8,875 bases of DNA from Clostridiales bacterium (GTDB lineage Bacteria > Bacillota_A > Clostridia > Lachnospirales > Bianqueaceae), in assembly GCA_019423265.1 (NCBI GenBank), contig JAHZBS010000095.1, forward strand, positions 1-8,875. Direction: 5' to 3'. Within the stretch, counting starts at the first letter, position 1. The number at the start of each line of letters is the position of its first letter. The notes beneath the pieces are model-generated. The model saw nothing but the letters and a program-made list of their open reading frames with translations. It did no database searches and had not been told where the DNA came from. The translations under genes and the position numbers were made by a program. Shown piece by piece: positions 1-6,988 of this stretch.

Positions 1-39
1 CCGCTTCATCCACCGGTCTGTCACCAGCACTATCCTCAT
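1..39 (-). CDS. N-terminus of a second glycosyltransferase-like protein (partial)
   Basis: Reading leftward from an ATG at 39-37, the 13 codons before the edge give MRIVLVTDRWMKR. This is the first beta-strand pattern of GT-B glycosyltransferases and resembles the start of the neighbouring gene (MVIVLVIDRYDQ). An AGGGGAG ribosome binding site sits at 44-50, four to six bases before the ATG. The start lies 22 nt after the stop codon of the upstream glycosyltransferase on the same strand, so the two are probably cotranscribed. Too little is present to fix the family or substrate; another Rossmann-like protein is possible. Confidence 0.6.
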   Translation of the reverse strand, partial: MRIVLVTDRWMKR

Positions 40-61
40 AAAGCTCCCCTTCTTACATCCC

Positions 62-1198
62 CTATTGCTTCACCTTGGCTGCCTCGTGCTCTGTTATGAC
101 CTCCTGAAACATCTTTTCCGCCTCTAATATAGACTGCTCGACCCGGTACCGGTTCCCCTGACTTGCATATTCTTTAGACATTCTCTCCCTCTCCATAGGG
201 TGCGTGATCCAATAGTCGATCTTCTGCGCCAGATCTTTGCTGTCATCCGGTCTGAAGAGACTTCTATCATCAATTGCGAACTGCGGGGTCGCGGAGCGGT
301 CCGAATCGCATATGACGGGAACCAGCCCGCAGGAAAACGCTTCCATACAGGATATAGCCTCAATCTCGATTACAGACGCATGGACATAGAGGTCACAGGC
401 GTGAATCAGCTTTATCAGCTCATCCTTGGAGTAGAACCCAAACGTTGGCTGATGTTTCAGCCCTTTGCCCTGTTCCATCAATTTTTTCTTACAAGGGCCG
501 TTTCCCGCGAGATGCAGCTGAATCTTGTCCGCAAACTTGGAGTGACGGATGGCGTCGATCAGGACATTCTGCCGCTTCTCAGGTGAAAGACGGCCGATCA
601 TCAAAATGTGAAAAAGTCCATCCTGGCGTTCCTGGCACACTGTAGCCGGCACAAAATCATCATCGACGCCATTGGATATGACGTGAGTCTTTGCGGCGTA
701 TCCGTTTATCTTCAGCTGATCGGCTATAAACTGCGACGGACAGTGAATATGGGTAAAATACTGATAAAAATACCAATTAAAGAATTTATAGATTCCCTTG
801 GCCAGGGCAGGGCACCAATCGGTGTGCGTGATAAATGTAATATTCTCAGGCTGCAAATGAAATGCCGCCGACATGGGGATGTCCATCTGGCGAAGATATT
901 TATACGCACTCTTCTCAAAGGGCAGGGGCAACAAAAAATGCACCAGGTCCGCCCCGGCAAATGCCTTTTTAAATACCGCTTTGTCAGGCTTCGCAAATAG
1001 GAAGCCCTGGCTGTGGGCGATAGGCGAAACAGGAGATTTGAGCTCCCGAACCGCGAATGGATTCACCGACGGGTCGCCTGCCGCGACGACGCGCACCTCA
1101 TGTCCCCGTTTTTCTAGCATCTTCGCAAAGCGGTACGCCGTCATGGTCGTTCCATTGTTCAACTGATCATACCGGTCGATAACCAAAACAATTACCAT
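62..1198 (-). CDS. GT4-family glycosyltransferase (GT-B fold)
   Basis: A 378-residue retaining glycosyltransferase of the GT4 type, the usual length for the family. Such enzymes move a sugar from a nucleotide-sugar donor to a lipid or glycan acceptor at the inner face of the membrane. Seen in the sequence: an N-terminal Rossmann strand (VIVLVIDRY) followed by an NNGTTMTAYRFAKMLEKRGH segment typical of the acceptor domain (residues 14-33); the linker motif SNGVDDDF (175-182); the donor-phosphate loop IGRLSPEKRQ (201-210, with R203 and K208); AGNGP (231-235); and the EX7E motif with E278 and E286, followed by AFSCGLVPV. No signal peptide or membrane helix is evident. The ATG at 1198 is preceded by AAAGGA (1208-1213) nine bases away. 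A second glycosyltransferase-like gene follows after 22 nt, so the pair probably builds one glycolipid or surface polysaccharide. Donor and acceptor cannot be told from sequence. Confidence 0.9.
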   Translation of the reverse strand: MVIVLVIDRYDQLNNGTTMTAYRFAKMLEKRGHEVRVVAAGDPSVNPFAVRELKSPVSPIAHSQGFLFAKPDKAVFKKAFAGADLVHFLLPLPFEKSAYKYLRQMDIPMSAAFHLQPENITFITHTDWCPALAKGIYKFFNWYFYQYFTHIHCPSQFIADQLKINGYAAKTHVISNGVDDDFVPATVCQERQDGLFHILMIGRLSPEKRQNVLIDAIRHSKFADKIQLHLAGNGPCKKKLMEQGKGLKHQPTFGFYSKDELIKLIHACDLYVHASVIEIEAISCMEAFSCGLVPVICDSDRSATPQFAIDDRSLFRPDDSKDLAQKIDYWITHPMERERMSKEYASQGNRYRVEQSILEAEKMFQEVITEHEAAKVKQ

Positions 1199-1232
1199 CG
1201 TGTCCGATCCTTTCTCTTCAGCTTAACCACAT

Positions 1233-1248
1233 TGTCTGTATTATAGCA
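1233..1248 (-). promoter_or_regulatory. Extended -10 promoter of the glycosyltransferase operon
   Basis: On the minus strand the sequence TGC-TATAAT reads from 1248 to 1240, a perfect -10 hexamer with the TGn extension. No convincing -35 lies 16-18 bases upstream, as is common for extended -10 promoters. Transcription would begin near 1233, giving a leader of about 35 nt before the ATG at 1198. Confidence 0.6.
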
Positions 1249-1337
1249 TGAATTCCGCAGATACGCTAGTCTTTCCTAAAATTTTCCTATGCCAGCCTTG
1301 TCGAGATTTTTTCTTGCTATCTTTTTACAAAAATATA

Positions 1338-1366
1338 TTGAATCTTTCGGTATTTTATGGCATAAT
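1338..1366 (+). promoter_or_regulatory. Sigma-A promoter of the NSS transporter
   Basis: TTGAAT (1338-1343) and CATAAT (1361-1366) are separated by 17 bases. A start near 1373 gives a leader of about 30 nt. The ribosome binding site AGGGGG at 1390-1395 lies eight bases before the ATG at 1404. The promoter is divergent from that of the glycosyltransferase operon. Confidence 0.65.
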
Positions 1367-1403
1367 CGGATTGTTGTCAATACTATAACAGGGGGTTCTC
1401 TCA

Positions 1404-2759
1404 ATGGGAAAAGAGCGCAGTAATTTCTCAGGTAAAATTGGTTTTGTCCTGGCCGCTGCCGGATCCGCCGTGGGGCTTGGAAATATTTGGCGGTTTCCTT
1501 ATCTGGCTGCAAAATATGGCGGCGGCATTTTTTTGTTAGTCTATATACTTTTGGCCGTGACCTTTGGTTTCGCTTTGATGATCGGGGAGATCGCCATCGG
1601 CCGCAAGACCGGATTGTCTGCCATCGGCGCCTTTAAGGCTCTGAATAGCAAATGGTCATTTCTTGGATACTTGACTTCCATCGTACCCATGATCATCTTT
1701 CCCTACTACTGTGTCATCGGCGGATGGGTCATCAAATACTTTTCGGTCTTTGTATCCGGCGGCGGCGCCGCGACAGCGGGCGGCCAGTATTTTGGGTCTT
1801 TTATCGGCCAGACGGGACAGCCTATATTTTGGCTCTGTCTGTTTATCGCTATAACGGCGATCATCGTCCTGTTTGGCGTGGAAAAGGGCGTCGAGAAGGC
1901 CAGCAAAGTCCTGATGCCGGTGCTCGTGATCCTGTCCATCTTCATCGCCGGATTCGTCGTGACCCGTCCCGGCGCACTGGAAGGTGTGGCCTATTATTTT
2001 AAGCCGGACTTTAGCAAATTTTCTGTCAACACTGTCCTCGGGGCCTTGGGTCAGCTCTTCTACTCCATGTCCCTGGCTATGGGAATCATGATCACCTATG
2101 GCTCGTATATGAAAAAGGATGTGAATCTGGAATCCTGTGTCAAACAGATTGAGCTCTTTGACACAGGGATCGCCATCGTCGCAGGGCTTATGATTGTCCC
2201 CGCTGTCTTTATCTTTTCCGGTGGGGATGAATCGGTGTTGAAATCGGGGCCCAGCCTCATGTTCATCATCCTCCCCGAGGTGTTTAACAGCATGAAGCTC
2301 GGCGCTGTCATCGGCGGCGTATTCTTCCTGCTTGTCTTCTTTGCCGCGCTGACCTCCGCCATCTCCCTGATGGAGACCGTGGTCTCCATCGTCCAGGACA
2401 AATTGCACTGGAAACGCAGCACGACTTGTATTGTGGTGGCGCTGGGCGCCATCGCCATCGGCATTCCCTCCTCCCTCGGATTTGGTCCATGGAAATGCGT
2501 GCAGTTCATGGGAATGTCCATCCTCGACATGTTTGATTTCCTGAGCAACAGCGTCATCATGCCCGTCGTCGCACTGCTGACCTCCATTTTCATAGGGTTT
2601 GTCATCAAAACGAAAACCATCTCCGATGAGGTGAAAATTTCAGGTCCTTTCAAGCGGGAATCCATGTTTGTGGTCATCATCAAATATGTGGCGCCGGTCT
2701 GTATTGTGGCGATTCTCATCAGCTCAATCCTCAACGCCCTGGGAATCATTCGCATCTAA
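1404..2759 (+). CDS. Sodium:neurotransmitter symporter (SNF/NSS) family amino-acid transporter
   Basis: A 451-residue membrane protein of the LeuT-fold NSS family, which imports amino acids together with sodium across the cytoplasmic membrane. The family hallmark AGSAVGLGNIWRFPYL covers residues 19-34 in the broken helix 1, with N27 and the gate arginine R30. Helix 6 carries GQLFYSMSLAMGIMITYGSY (216-235). Helix 8 carries AALTSAISLME (314-324), whose A314, T317 and S318 align with the LeuT Na2-site residues A351, T354 and S355. The length and the number of hydrophobic segments suggest 11 helices, as in bacterial Tyt1 and MhsT, rather than 12. The position equivalent to LeuT F259 is M226, which I recall is also methionine in MhsT, a transporter of hydrophobic amino acids, so a large hydrophobic or aromatic substrate is a reasonable guess. 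It is a single gene with its own promoter and a strong terminator. Confidence 0.95.
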   Translation: MGKERSNFSGKIGFVLAAAGSAVGLGNIWRFPYLAAKYGGGIFLLVYILLAVTFGFALMIGEIAIGRKTGLSAIGAFKALNSKWSFLGYLTSIVPMIIFPYYCVIGGWVIKYFSVFVSGGGAATAGGQYFGSFIGQTGQPIFWLCLFIAITAIIVLFGVEKGVEKASKVLMPVLVILSIFIAGFVVTRPGALEGVAYYFKPDFSKFSVNTVLGALGQLFYSMSLAMGIMITYGSYMKKDVNLESCVKQIELFDTGIAIVAGLMIVPAVFIFSGGDESVLKSGPSLMFIILPEVFNSMKLGAVIGGVFFLLVFFAALTSAISLMETVVSIVQDKLHWKRSTTCIVVALGAIAIGIPSSLGFGPWKCVQFMGMSILDMFDFLSNSVIMPVVALLTSIFIGFVIKTKTISDEVKISGPFKRESMFVVIIKYVAPVCIVAILISSILNALGIIRI

Positions 2760-2916
2760 ACCCTCTCCGGCATACCGCTCGGCAGGCGAACATGACACTA
2801 GCGAGTTGACTGATTCTGATCAACTCGCTATTTTTATTCCATTTTTTCTTGTATGTATCGCCAGGGTCGTTAAAAATCGGCCGCTTATTAATTTCATAGC
2901 TTATTTCTTTATCCAC
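2746..2916 (-). CDS. Possible small protein or remnant ORF, 56 aa, unrecognised
   Basis: An open frame from GTG (2916-2914) to TGA (2748-2746) encodes 56 residues. An AAGGAG sequence at 2923-2928 sits six bases before the GTG, an unusually good ribosome binding site for a chance ORF. The first 32 residues are charged and protein-like (for example KRPIFNDPGDTYKKKW). The remainder runs antisense through the transporter terminator and overlaps the last 14 bases of the transporter gene, and looks less natural. The same frame is open for ten codons upstream of the GTG before a TGA, so this may be the broken end of a former longer gene. I do not recognise the family; a spurious ORF is a real possibility. 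Confidence 0.25.
   Translation of the reverse strand: MDKEISYEINKRPIFNDPGDTYKKKWNKNSELIRISQLASVMFACRAVCRRGFRCE
2799..2838 (+). terminator. Rho-independent terminator of the NSS transporter
   Basis: An 11-bp perfect stem, TAGCGAGTTGA (2799-2809) with TCAACTCGCTA (2820-2830), encloses a 10-nt loop and is followed at once by TTTTTATT. It starts 39 nt after the transporter stop codon. There is no matching T-tract on the other strand, so it acts for plus-strand transcription only. Confidence 0.9.
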
Positions 2917-3096
2917 TGCAATCTCCTTCTTAAAGGCTTCGATCCAAATTGCTCAATATTTAGACAATTATTTCGACTTTTTTGTGCGGCTGCGGAACGG
3001 CCTATCCGAATATTAGCTCCGAATTGCGTATTTATAAAAAAATCTTCCGCATTGGAATCCTCCCAAATCTTGTACACTTTCTGCATCTATATATCA
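2840..3096. other. AT-rich intergenic stretch at the left edge of the islet
   Basis: Between the transporter terminator and the promoter of the next plus-strand gene, base composition drops clearly. Apart from the possible small ORF on the minus strand that reaches 2916, I see no gene with a ribosome binding site, no tRNA and no recognisable insertion-sequence end. A 61-codon minus-strand frame at 2901-3086 has no clear ribosome binding site and no family resemblance. The frame of the downstream gene stays open leftward to 2982, but this part is not credible as coding. Confidence 0.5.
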
Positions 3097-3124
3097 TAGA
3101 CATTTTCCTAAATTCTTTTATAAT
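3097..3124 (+). promoter_or_regulatory. Sigma-A promoter of the SLOG-like gene
   Basis: TAGACA (3097-3102) and a perfect TATAAT (3119-3124) are 16 bases apart. Transcription would start near 3131, leaving a leader of about 25 nt that contains the GGAGGG site at 3143-3148. A second, weaker pair is TTGTAC (3070-3075) with TATCAT (3092-3097). Confidence 0.6.
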
Positions 3125-3155
3125 ATTTATTATAAATCATATGGAGGGCCTTGCT

Positions 3156-3824
3156 ATGACAGAAATCAATCTGGAAACAGGTAAAAATGTTTTGCTTTTT
3201 GCATACTCTAACGCAAAAGCAAACAATGTCAATGTGAAAAAGCATTTGTGGAAGCATATGCTTCAAATGATTAAAGAGGGTACAAAGAATTTTGTAGTCT
3301 ATGCCAACTATGAGCTGCGCTTACACAATATTTTCTATCTCACAGCCTCAGAAGTGATTAATGAGCTAAAAAAGGAATATCCATATATTCACCTATACGG
3401 ATATATAATGTATCAAAATTGGGCAAAGAATTTAAAAGAAGTCAAATTATCTTCTGTATATGATGACATTTCTTTAATTCCGGTGCAGAGCAGCTACCCA
3501 GAATGTTTGATGGAGCTGATATCAGAAAACATTTTTTATAAAGTAATTAGCTATACATATACGGCAAAATTTCGAGTATCAAATTTTGCACAGGCGTGCG
3601 GCATTCCGGTAATTAACATCTATAATGAAATTTATCCAAATATGATCATGAATATTAAAGACGCATCCATAAGACGCATGTATCAGGAGATTAAAAATCA
3701 AGAGGATGCTGTAAAAGAACAGCTATCCTCTTGTGGAGAAGACAAGCTTACTGCGTTTTTGCGCTACCGTGAATCGGTGGAGACGCTGTTACATCGCTGT
3801 ATTGAAGAGCGGTCTATCAAGTAA
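3156..3824 (+). CDS. SLOG/DUF1273-like protein of unknown function
   Basis: A 222-residue soluble protein. The ATG at 3156 is chosen because GGAGGG (3143-3148) lies seven bases upstream; the frame is open to 2982, but that part has no ribosome binding site. No close family member is recognised, but the layout resembles DUF1273/SLOG Rossmann-like proteins: an opening beta-strand NVLLFAYS (11-18), the block MIKEGTKNFVVYAN (38-51), a helix followed by VINELKKEYPYIHLYGYIMY (67-86), YDDISLIP (102-109), and a late helix-strand ending CGIPVINIYNE (148-158). SLOG domains are thought to bind nucleotide-derived ligands. The glycine and aspartate usually found after the second strand are replaced here (VVYANYELRLHN), so ligand binding may be altered or lost. 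Residues from about 165 form a charged helical tail. The gene lies in the AT-rich islet, convergent with a winged-helix regulator 51 nt away. The family call is by eye. Confidence 0.65.
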   Translation: MTEINLETGKNVLLFAYSNAKANNVNVKKHLWKHMLQMIKEGTKNFVVYANYELRLHNIFYLTASEVINELKKEYPYIHLYGYIMYQNWAKNLKEVKLSSVYDDISLIPVQSSYPECLMELISENIFYKVISYTYTAKFRVSNFAQACGIPVINIYNEIYPNMIMNIKDASIRRMYQEIKNQEDAVKEQLSSCGEDKLTAFLRYRESVETLLHRCIEERSIK

Positions 3825-3875
3825 TTAATCAATATAATTTATTATACACTCTTTACCTTTATCAACGCAAAATAT

Positions 3876-4932
3876 CTATTCATCACTGTAAAGTAACTCG
3901 TCTAAATATTTTATAATTTTGGGTTTTGCTTCTTTTATGTAAGCATAGTTGATATGAAAATATCGTGCAATGCCCCGCGTATATGAGGATAGTATGAGTC
4001 CATCTTCTAATCTTTGTAAAAGACGGCTCATACTACTCCTGGATAGATATAGCTCTCGTGACAATTGTGATGCTGTCTTATCCATTTTTTGCAAAGAATA
4101 CAATATATTCTCCACATGCTCTTCTCCTAGAAACCTCATAATCTCAACAGGTATTGGCTTTTTAAAGGTATATGGCAAAATTTCAAGATGTTGCATTCGA
4201 AGATAGCCATTAATAAACGTATACTTACGATTGTGAGAACCTACTAAAGAAACATACGGAGCAATATAACAAATGCCAAACGACTGATCTGCAATCGTAA
4301 CATTTCGGTCAATAAGTTTAATCTTTTTAAATATATTAAGCTGCTCTTCATTGCGCAAAAAATTACTGATTATTTCGCGGGTATTCTTCTCTTTATGGAA
4401 TCGTTTCATCGCCGCAAATGTCTCATCGAGATAGACGACCAGGCTAATTACAAGATCATCAAAATGAGTAAGTAAGCTCGAGAAGGCATGGACAGAATCC
4501 GCACTAAAATGATGGACAGAATTAAGTAAGAGACTACAATAAATAGTTGTCTCATACTCGTTATTTAAAAGCGACTGTAATTTTTCATTACTAATCAGCG
4601 GCTCAAAATAATACGTTAGAACATATCTTTTAAAAAAGGATTTGTCAACAATTTTAGAGCGATATTCCTCATATGTACAGCTATACTTAAAAAAACTAAA
4701 CAATTCAGTCATGACACACGGCCTTTTTCCATTGAAAAAAAAAGAAAGGGAACAAATCCTCATCTGGAAATATTTTATTTCTAGTAGCACAAAACTCATT
4801 GTATGCATCATAATATTCGTTAACGTCATTTGTATCAAGTTTGCGCAATTCTTCGACAGCATCTCGACAAAAGTATATAATGGTATAAAATATAGTATCG
4901 TAAATAATAGAAGATTGGAAATTATATTTCAC
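3876..4932 (-). pseudogene. ArsR-type winged-helix regulator, split by a frameshift at a T9 tract
   Basis: The gene begins at GTG (4932-4930), seven bases after a strong AAGGAGG site (4940-4946). It reads 66 codons up to PFFFF, then runs into a stop in that frame after 75 residues (ending VCHD). The rest continues in another frame from NGKRPCVMTEL to the stop at 3876. The switch falls in nine T residues on the coding strand (4743-4735). Removing one T joins both parts into a 351-residue protein. Near its C-terminus is a winged helix-turn-helix (about residues 285-325: TASQLSRELYLSRSSMSRLL, then LEDGLI and a basic wing), as in ArsR-type repressors that carry a long N-terminal domain. The downstream frame has no usable start of its own. 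It may be a true pseudogene, a phase-variable gene, a slippage-expressed gene or a sequencing error. It is convergent with the SLOG-like gene. The effector and targets are unknown. Confidence 0.75.
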
Positions 4933-4961
4933 AAAAGCACCTCCTTTTATTCCATAATCTT

Positions 4962-4989
4962 ATTTTACTCTAATATTTTCTTAATGCAA
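4962..4989 (-). promoter_or_regulatory. Candidate promoter of the winged-helix regulator
   Basis: On the minus strand TTGCAT (4989-4984) and TAAAAT (4967-4962) are 16 bases apart. The start would fall near 4955, about 23 nt before the GTG. Just upstream of the -35 is a short palindrome, GATATA-TT-TATATC (5006-5019), which might be an operator, though such AT-rich palindromes arise easily by chance. Confidence 0.45.
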
Positions 4990-5057
4990 GCTATTCTTAC
5001 TTTTTGATATATTTATATCTATTTTAGTTCTTATTAATTTATTTGGCCATCGCTTGG

Positions 5058-5109
5058 AGTAAACAAAACCGCTATGCAACATCTGACTGGATCTGTCGCA
5101 TAGCGGTTT
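5058..5109 (-). terminator. Rho-independent terminator of the DUF885 lipoprotein gene
   Basis: Reading on the minus strand, AAACCGCTATGC (5109-5098) pairs perfectly over 12 bp with GCATAGCGGTTT (5077-5066) around a 20-nt loop. It is followed by the T-rich stretch TGTTTA. It lies about 80 nt after the stop codon at 5193. Confidence 0.8.
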
Positions 5110-5192
5110 GCCTAAACTCTAAATCCGTGATATGGCATATCGCATACCGAAAGCAGGTACGCGCGCATACAGCCGAGTCTTTCCCCAATCTT

Positions 5193-6935
5193 TCACTCTA
5201 TCAGGGCAGCCGCCTCCTCGATATAGGCGTCTACAAACTCCTCCACAATGCTAAAGGGAGCGGGTCCCGCGTCTAAGACTGCTTTATGGAAATCCTTAAG
5301 GGAAAAGGACTCTCCCAGCTCATTCTCTGCATTTTCCCGAAGCTCCAAGATCTCCATACCGCCTACCGCATAGCTCAAATACGCCGACGGATTGCCGACG
5401 ACATACTCGAAGGTATCGCGGACAGCCTCTTCATCTTCAATCCCAAATTGAGAGAGAAAATCTTGTAGCCCCTCCAGATCCCATCCGTAATAATGAATGC
5501 CGATGTCAATGAGGGCTGAAAGCTGAATATTGATATAGCTATTGCACTTTAAGACCTCAACCAATGCCTCGTTTTCAAAGCCGAAATACCCATAGGACAA
5601 CCCTTCCACATAGTTGGCCCATCCCTCTGAATAGCCAAGAAAGCTTAACAAGTGGCGAAAGAGAGGGGGATTGGTGGAATTATAGTACACATTCTGATAC
5701 AGATGCCCCGGGTAGCCCTCGTGGGCGATGGTGGGAAAGAGATCCATATGCGCATATTCTTCCGAAGGGTTGATATAAATCACATTCTCCGCCGCATTAT
5801 CGATGGCCGGTATCAAATAAAAAGCTGGACTTGTGCTCCCCTGCAGCGACTCTGCTACTTCCTTAACTTCGTAGTGGACTTCCGGAATTGCAGGAAAATC
5901 CTCGACAATCCGCTCCTTCAATTCTTCCAACATCGTAACCGGATCGTCCGTATCGTAGGGCGGATCATCAAATAAGTCGTAGACGCTCTCATCCATCTGT
6001 AAATACTCGTACACCGTCTGATACTCTGCAAAAAGCCGCTGCTGCAAGGCATTGGCGATTTCCTTCACGCTTTTGGACGACCCGGTTCCGCTGGCGACTA
6101 AATACTCATAGTACGTCTGTCCCTCGTCAAAGTTACAGAGTCCCCCGCTGTTGACGCCGGTTCCTCTCAACTTCTCCATCTCTTCCATGAAAGTCTCATA
6201 GGTGGAGACAACCACAGCCACAGCCTCCGCGTTCTGTTCCTCATAGGCCGCTTTCTGTTCACTGGACAGTCCGTCGAAGGCGTCCAGGCGTTCCCTGAAC
6301 GTTGCCAAAAGTACGTTGTCCTCCCCAGCGTTTACAAAATCCTGGCATCCCTGGATCACGTCATCGAGAGAAAAATCGGCCATGAAGAGTCCCTGCTCTG
6401 ATTTCTCCTGCTCAAAGGCAATGATCTCCTGGAAATAGCGTCTTGTATCATGGAGCAGCGATATATAATCTTGAATATCCTCCTCCACGTAGAATTTGTA
6501 CTCTGCTAGCAGGACGGGAAGTTGGGCCTGGATTCCCTGTTCCGGACTGCAAATCTCGGCATAGTAATCCATCCCCTCCGCCATCTGTTCCACCGTCAAA
6601 TAGTCCTCCAATATGCGGTAGGACAATTTCTGCTCCTCTGTGAGCTGCGAATATTTAAATTTCTTTAGAATCTTTAGCGATTCCGATGCCGATTCCCCTC
6701 CATTCGCATCCGGCATGACGGAACCCAATGTCGGCTCAATCCTGTCGATGCCATACGACTCCGGGTCTTTTAGCGTGAAATGCAGCGTGATACTATCCGA
6801 TACAACGGATTCCTCAAAAATCTCTGTCAAATACTGGTCGAACAGTTCCTCTTGACTTTTGAGCTGACAGGAGGACAGGATACAGAGCATCCAAACCATG
6901 AGCATCCCTGCCGCCAGCTGCCGCACATGTCTCAT
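5193..6935 (-). CDS. DUF885-family lipoprotein, predicted zinc metallopeptidase
   Basis: A 580-residue predicted surface lipoprotein. The N-terminus has basic residues (R2, H3, R5), a hydrophobic stretch (about 7-20) and a lipobox LSSC with the lipid-carrying cysteine at 23. The body is helical and matches the DUF885 family, whose members resemble gluzincin peptidases. The zinc motif HEGYPGH lies at 405-411 (H405, E406, H411) and the probable third ligand is E437 in YSEGWANYVEG. A conserved late segment, NPSAYLSYAVGGMEILELR, follows at 515-533. Length is normal for the family, and all presumed catalytic residues are present. The ATG at 6935 has AAGGGAGA (6941-6948) as ribosome binding site. 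A promoter lies just upstream and a terminator downstream, so it can be expressed alone, although it follows prfC on the same strand by 91 nt. Substrate unknown; peptide cleavage outside the membrane is inferred from the family. Confidence 0.9.
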   Translation of the reverse strand: MRHVRQLAAGMLMVWMLCILSSCQLKSQEELFDQYLTEIFEESVVSDSITLHFTLKDPESYGIDRIEPTLGSVMPDANGGESASESLKILKKFKYSQLTEEQKLSYRILEDYLTVEQMAEGMDYYAEICSPEQGIQAQLPVLLAEYKFYVEEDIQDYISLLHDTRRYFQEIIAFEQEKSEQGLFMADFSLDDVIQGCQDFVNAGEDNVLLATFRERLDAFDGLSSEQKAAYEEQNAEAVAVVVSTYETFMEEMEKLRGTGVNSGGLCNFDEGQTYYEYLVASGTGSSKSVKEIANALQQRLFAEYQTVYEYLQMDESVYDLFDDPPYDTDDPVTMLEELKERIVEDFPAIPEVHYEVKEVAESLQGSTSPAFYLIPAIDNAAENVIYINPSEEYAHMDLFPTIAHEGYPGHLYQNVYYNSTNPPLFRHLLSFLGYSEGWANYVEGLSYGYFGFENEALVEVLKCNSYINIQLSALIDIGIHYYGWDLEGLQDFLSQFGIEDEEAVRDTFEYVVGNPSAYLSYAVGGMEILELRENAENELGESFSLKDFHKAVLDAGPAPFSIVEEFVDAYIEEAAALIE

Positions 6936-6955
6936 AAAAATCTCCCTTCCGGAGC

Positions 6956-6984
6956 GTTATAGCGATAGAGGCAACTTCTGCCAA
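6956..6984 (-). promoter_or_regulatory. Sigma-A promoter of the DUF885 gene
   Basis: On the minus strand TTGGCA (6984-6979) and TATAAC (6961-6956) are separated by exactly 17 bases. Transcription would start near 6949, giving a very short leader that begins just before the ribosome binding site. Any structure further upstream would then be absent from this transcript and present only in readthrough from prfC. Confidence 0.65.
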
Positions 6985-6988
6985 GAGA

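Noticed and set aside
1656..2408. A 250-codon minus-strand frame inside the transporter gene
   Set aside because: It is the antisense of a well-conserved NSS gene, rich in H, D and G as expected for a shadow of hydrophobic codons, and has no resemblance to a protein family.
2982..3155. Upstream extension of the SLOG-like gene to an ATG at 2982
   Set aside because: The extension has no ribosome binding site, covers the probable promoter at 3097-3124, and reads as low-complexity hydrophobic sequence; the ATG at 3156 has GGAGGG at the right distance.
3876..4862. A continuous 328-codon frame for the regulator starting MLSKNCANL
   Set aside because: No ribosome binding site precedes it, and its first 40 or so residues are an off-frame reading of the sequence that in another frame begins at the GTG at 4932 with a strong AAGGAGG site. 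The true start is at 4932 with a frame change at the T9 tract.
3825..5192. CRISPR array, tRNA or insertion-sequence ends in the AT-rich region
   Set aside because: I found no regularly spaced repeats, no cloverleaf-like sequence and no transposase fragment or matching terminal inverted repeats; the only clear inverted repeat is the terminator at 5066-5109.
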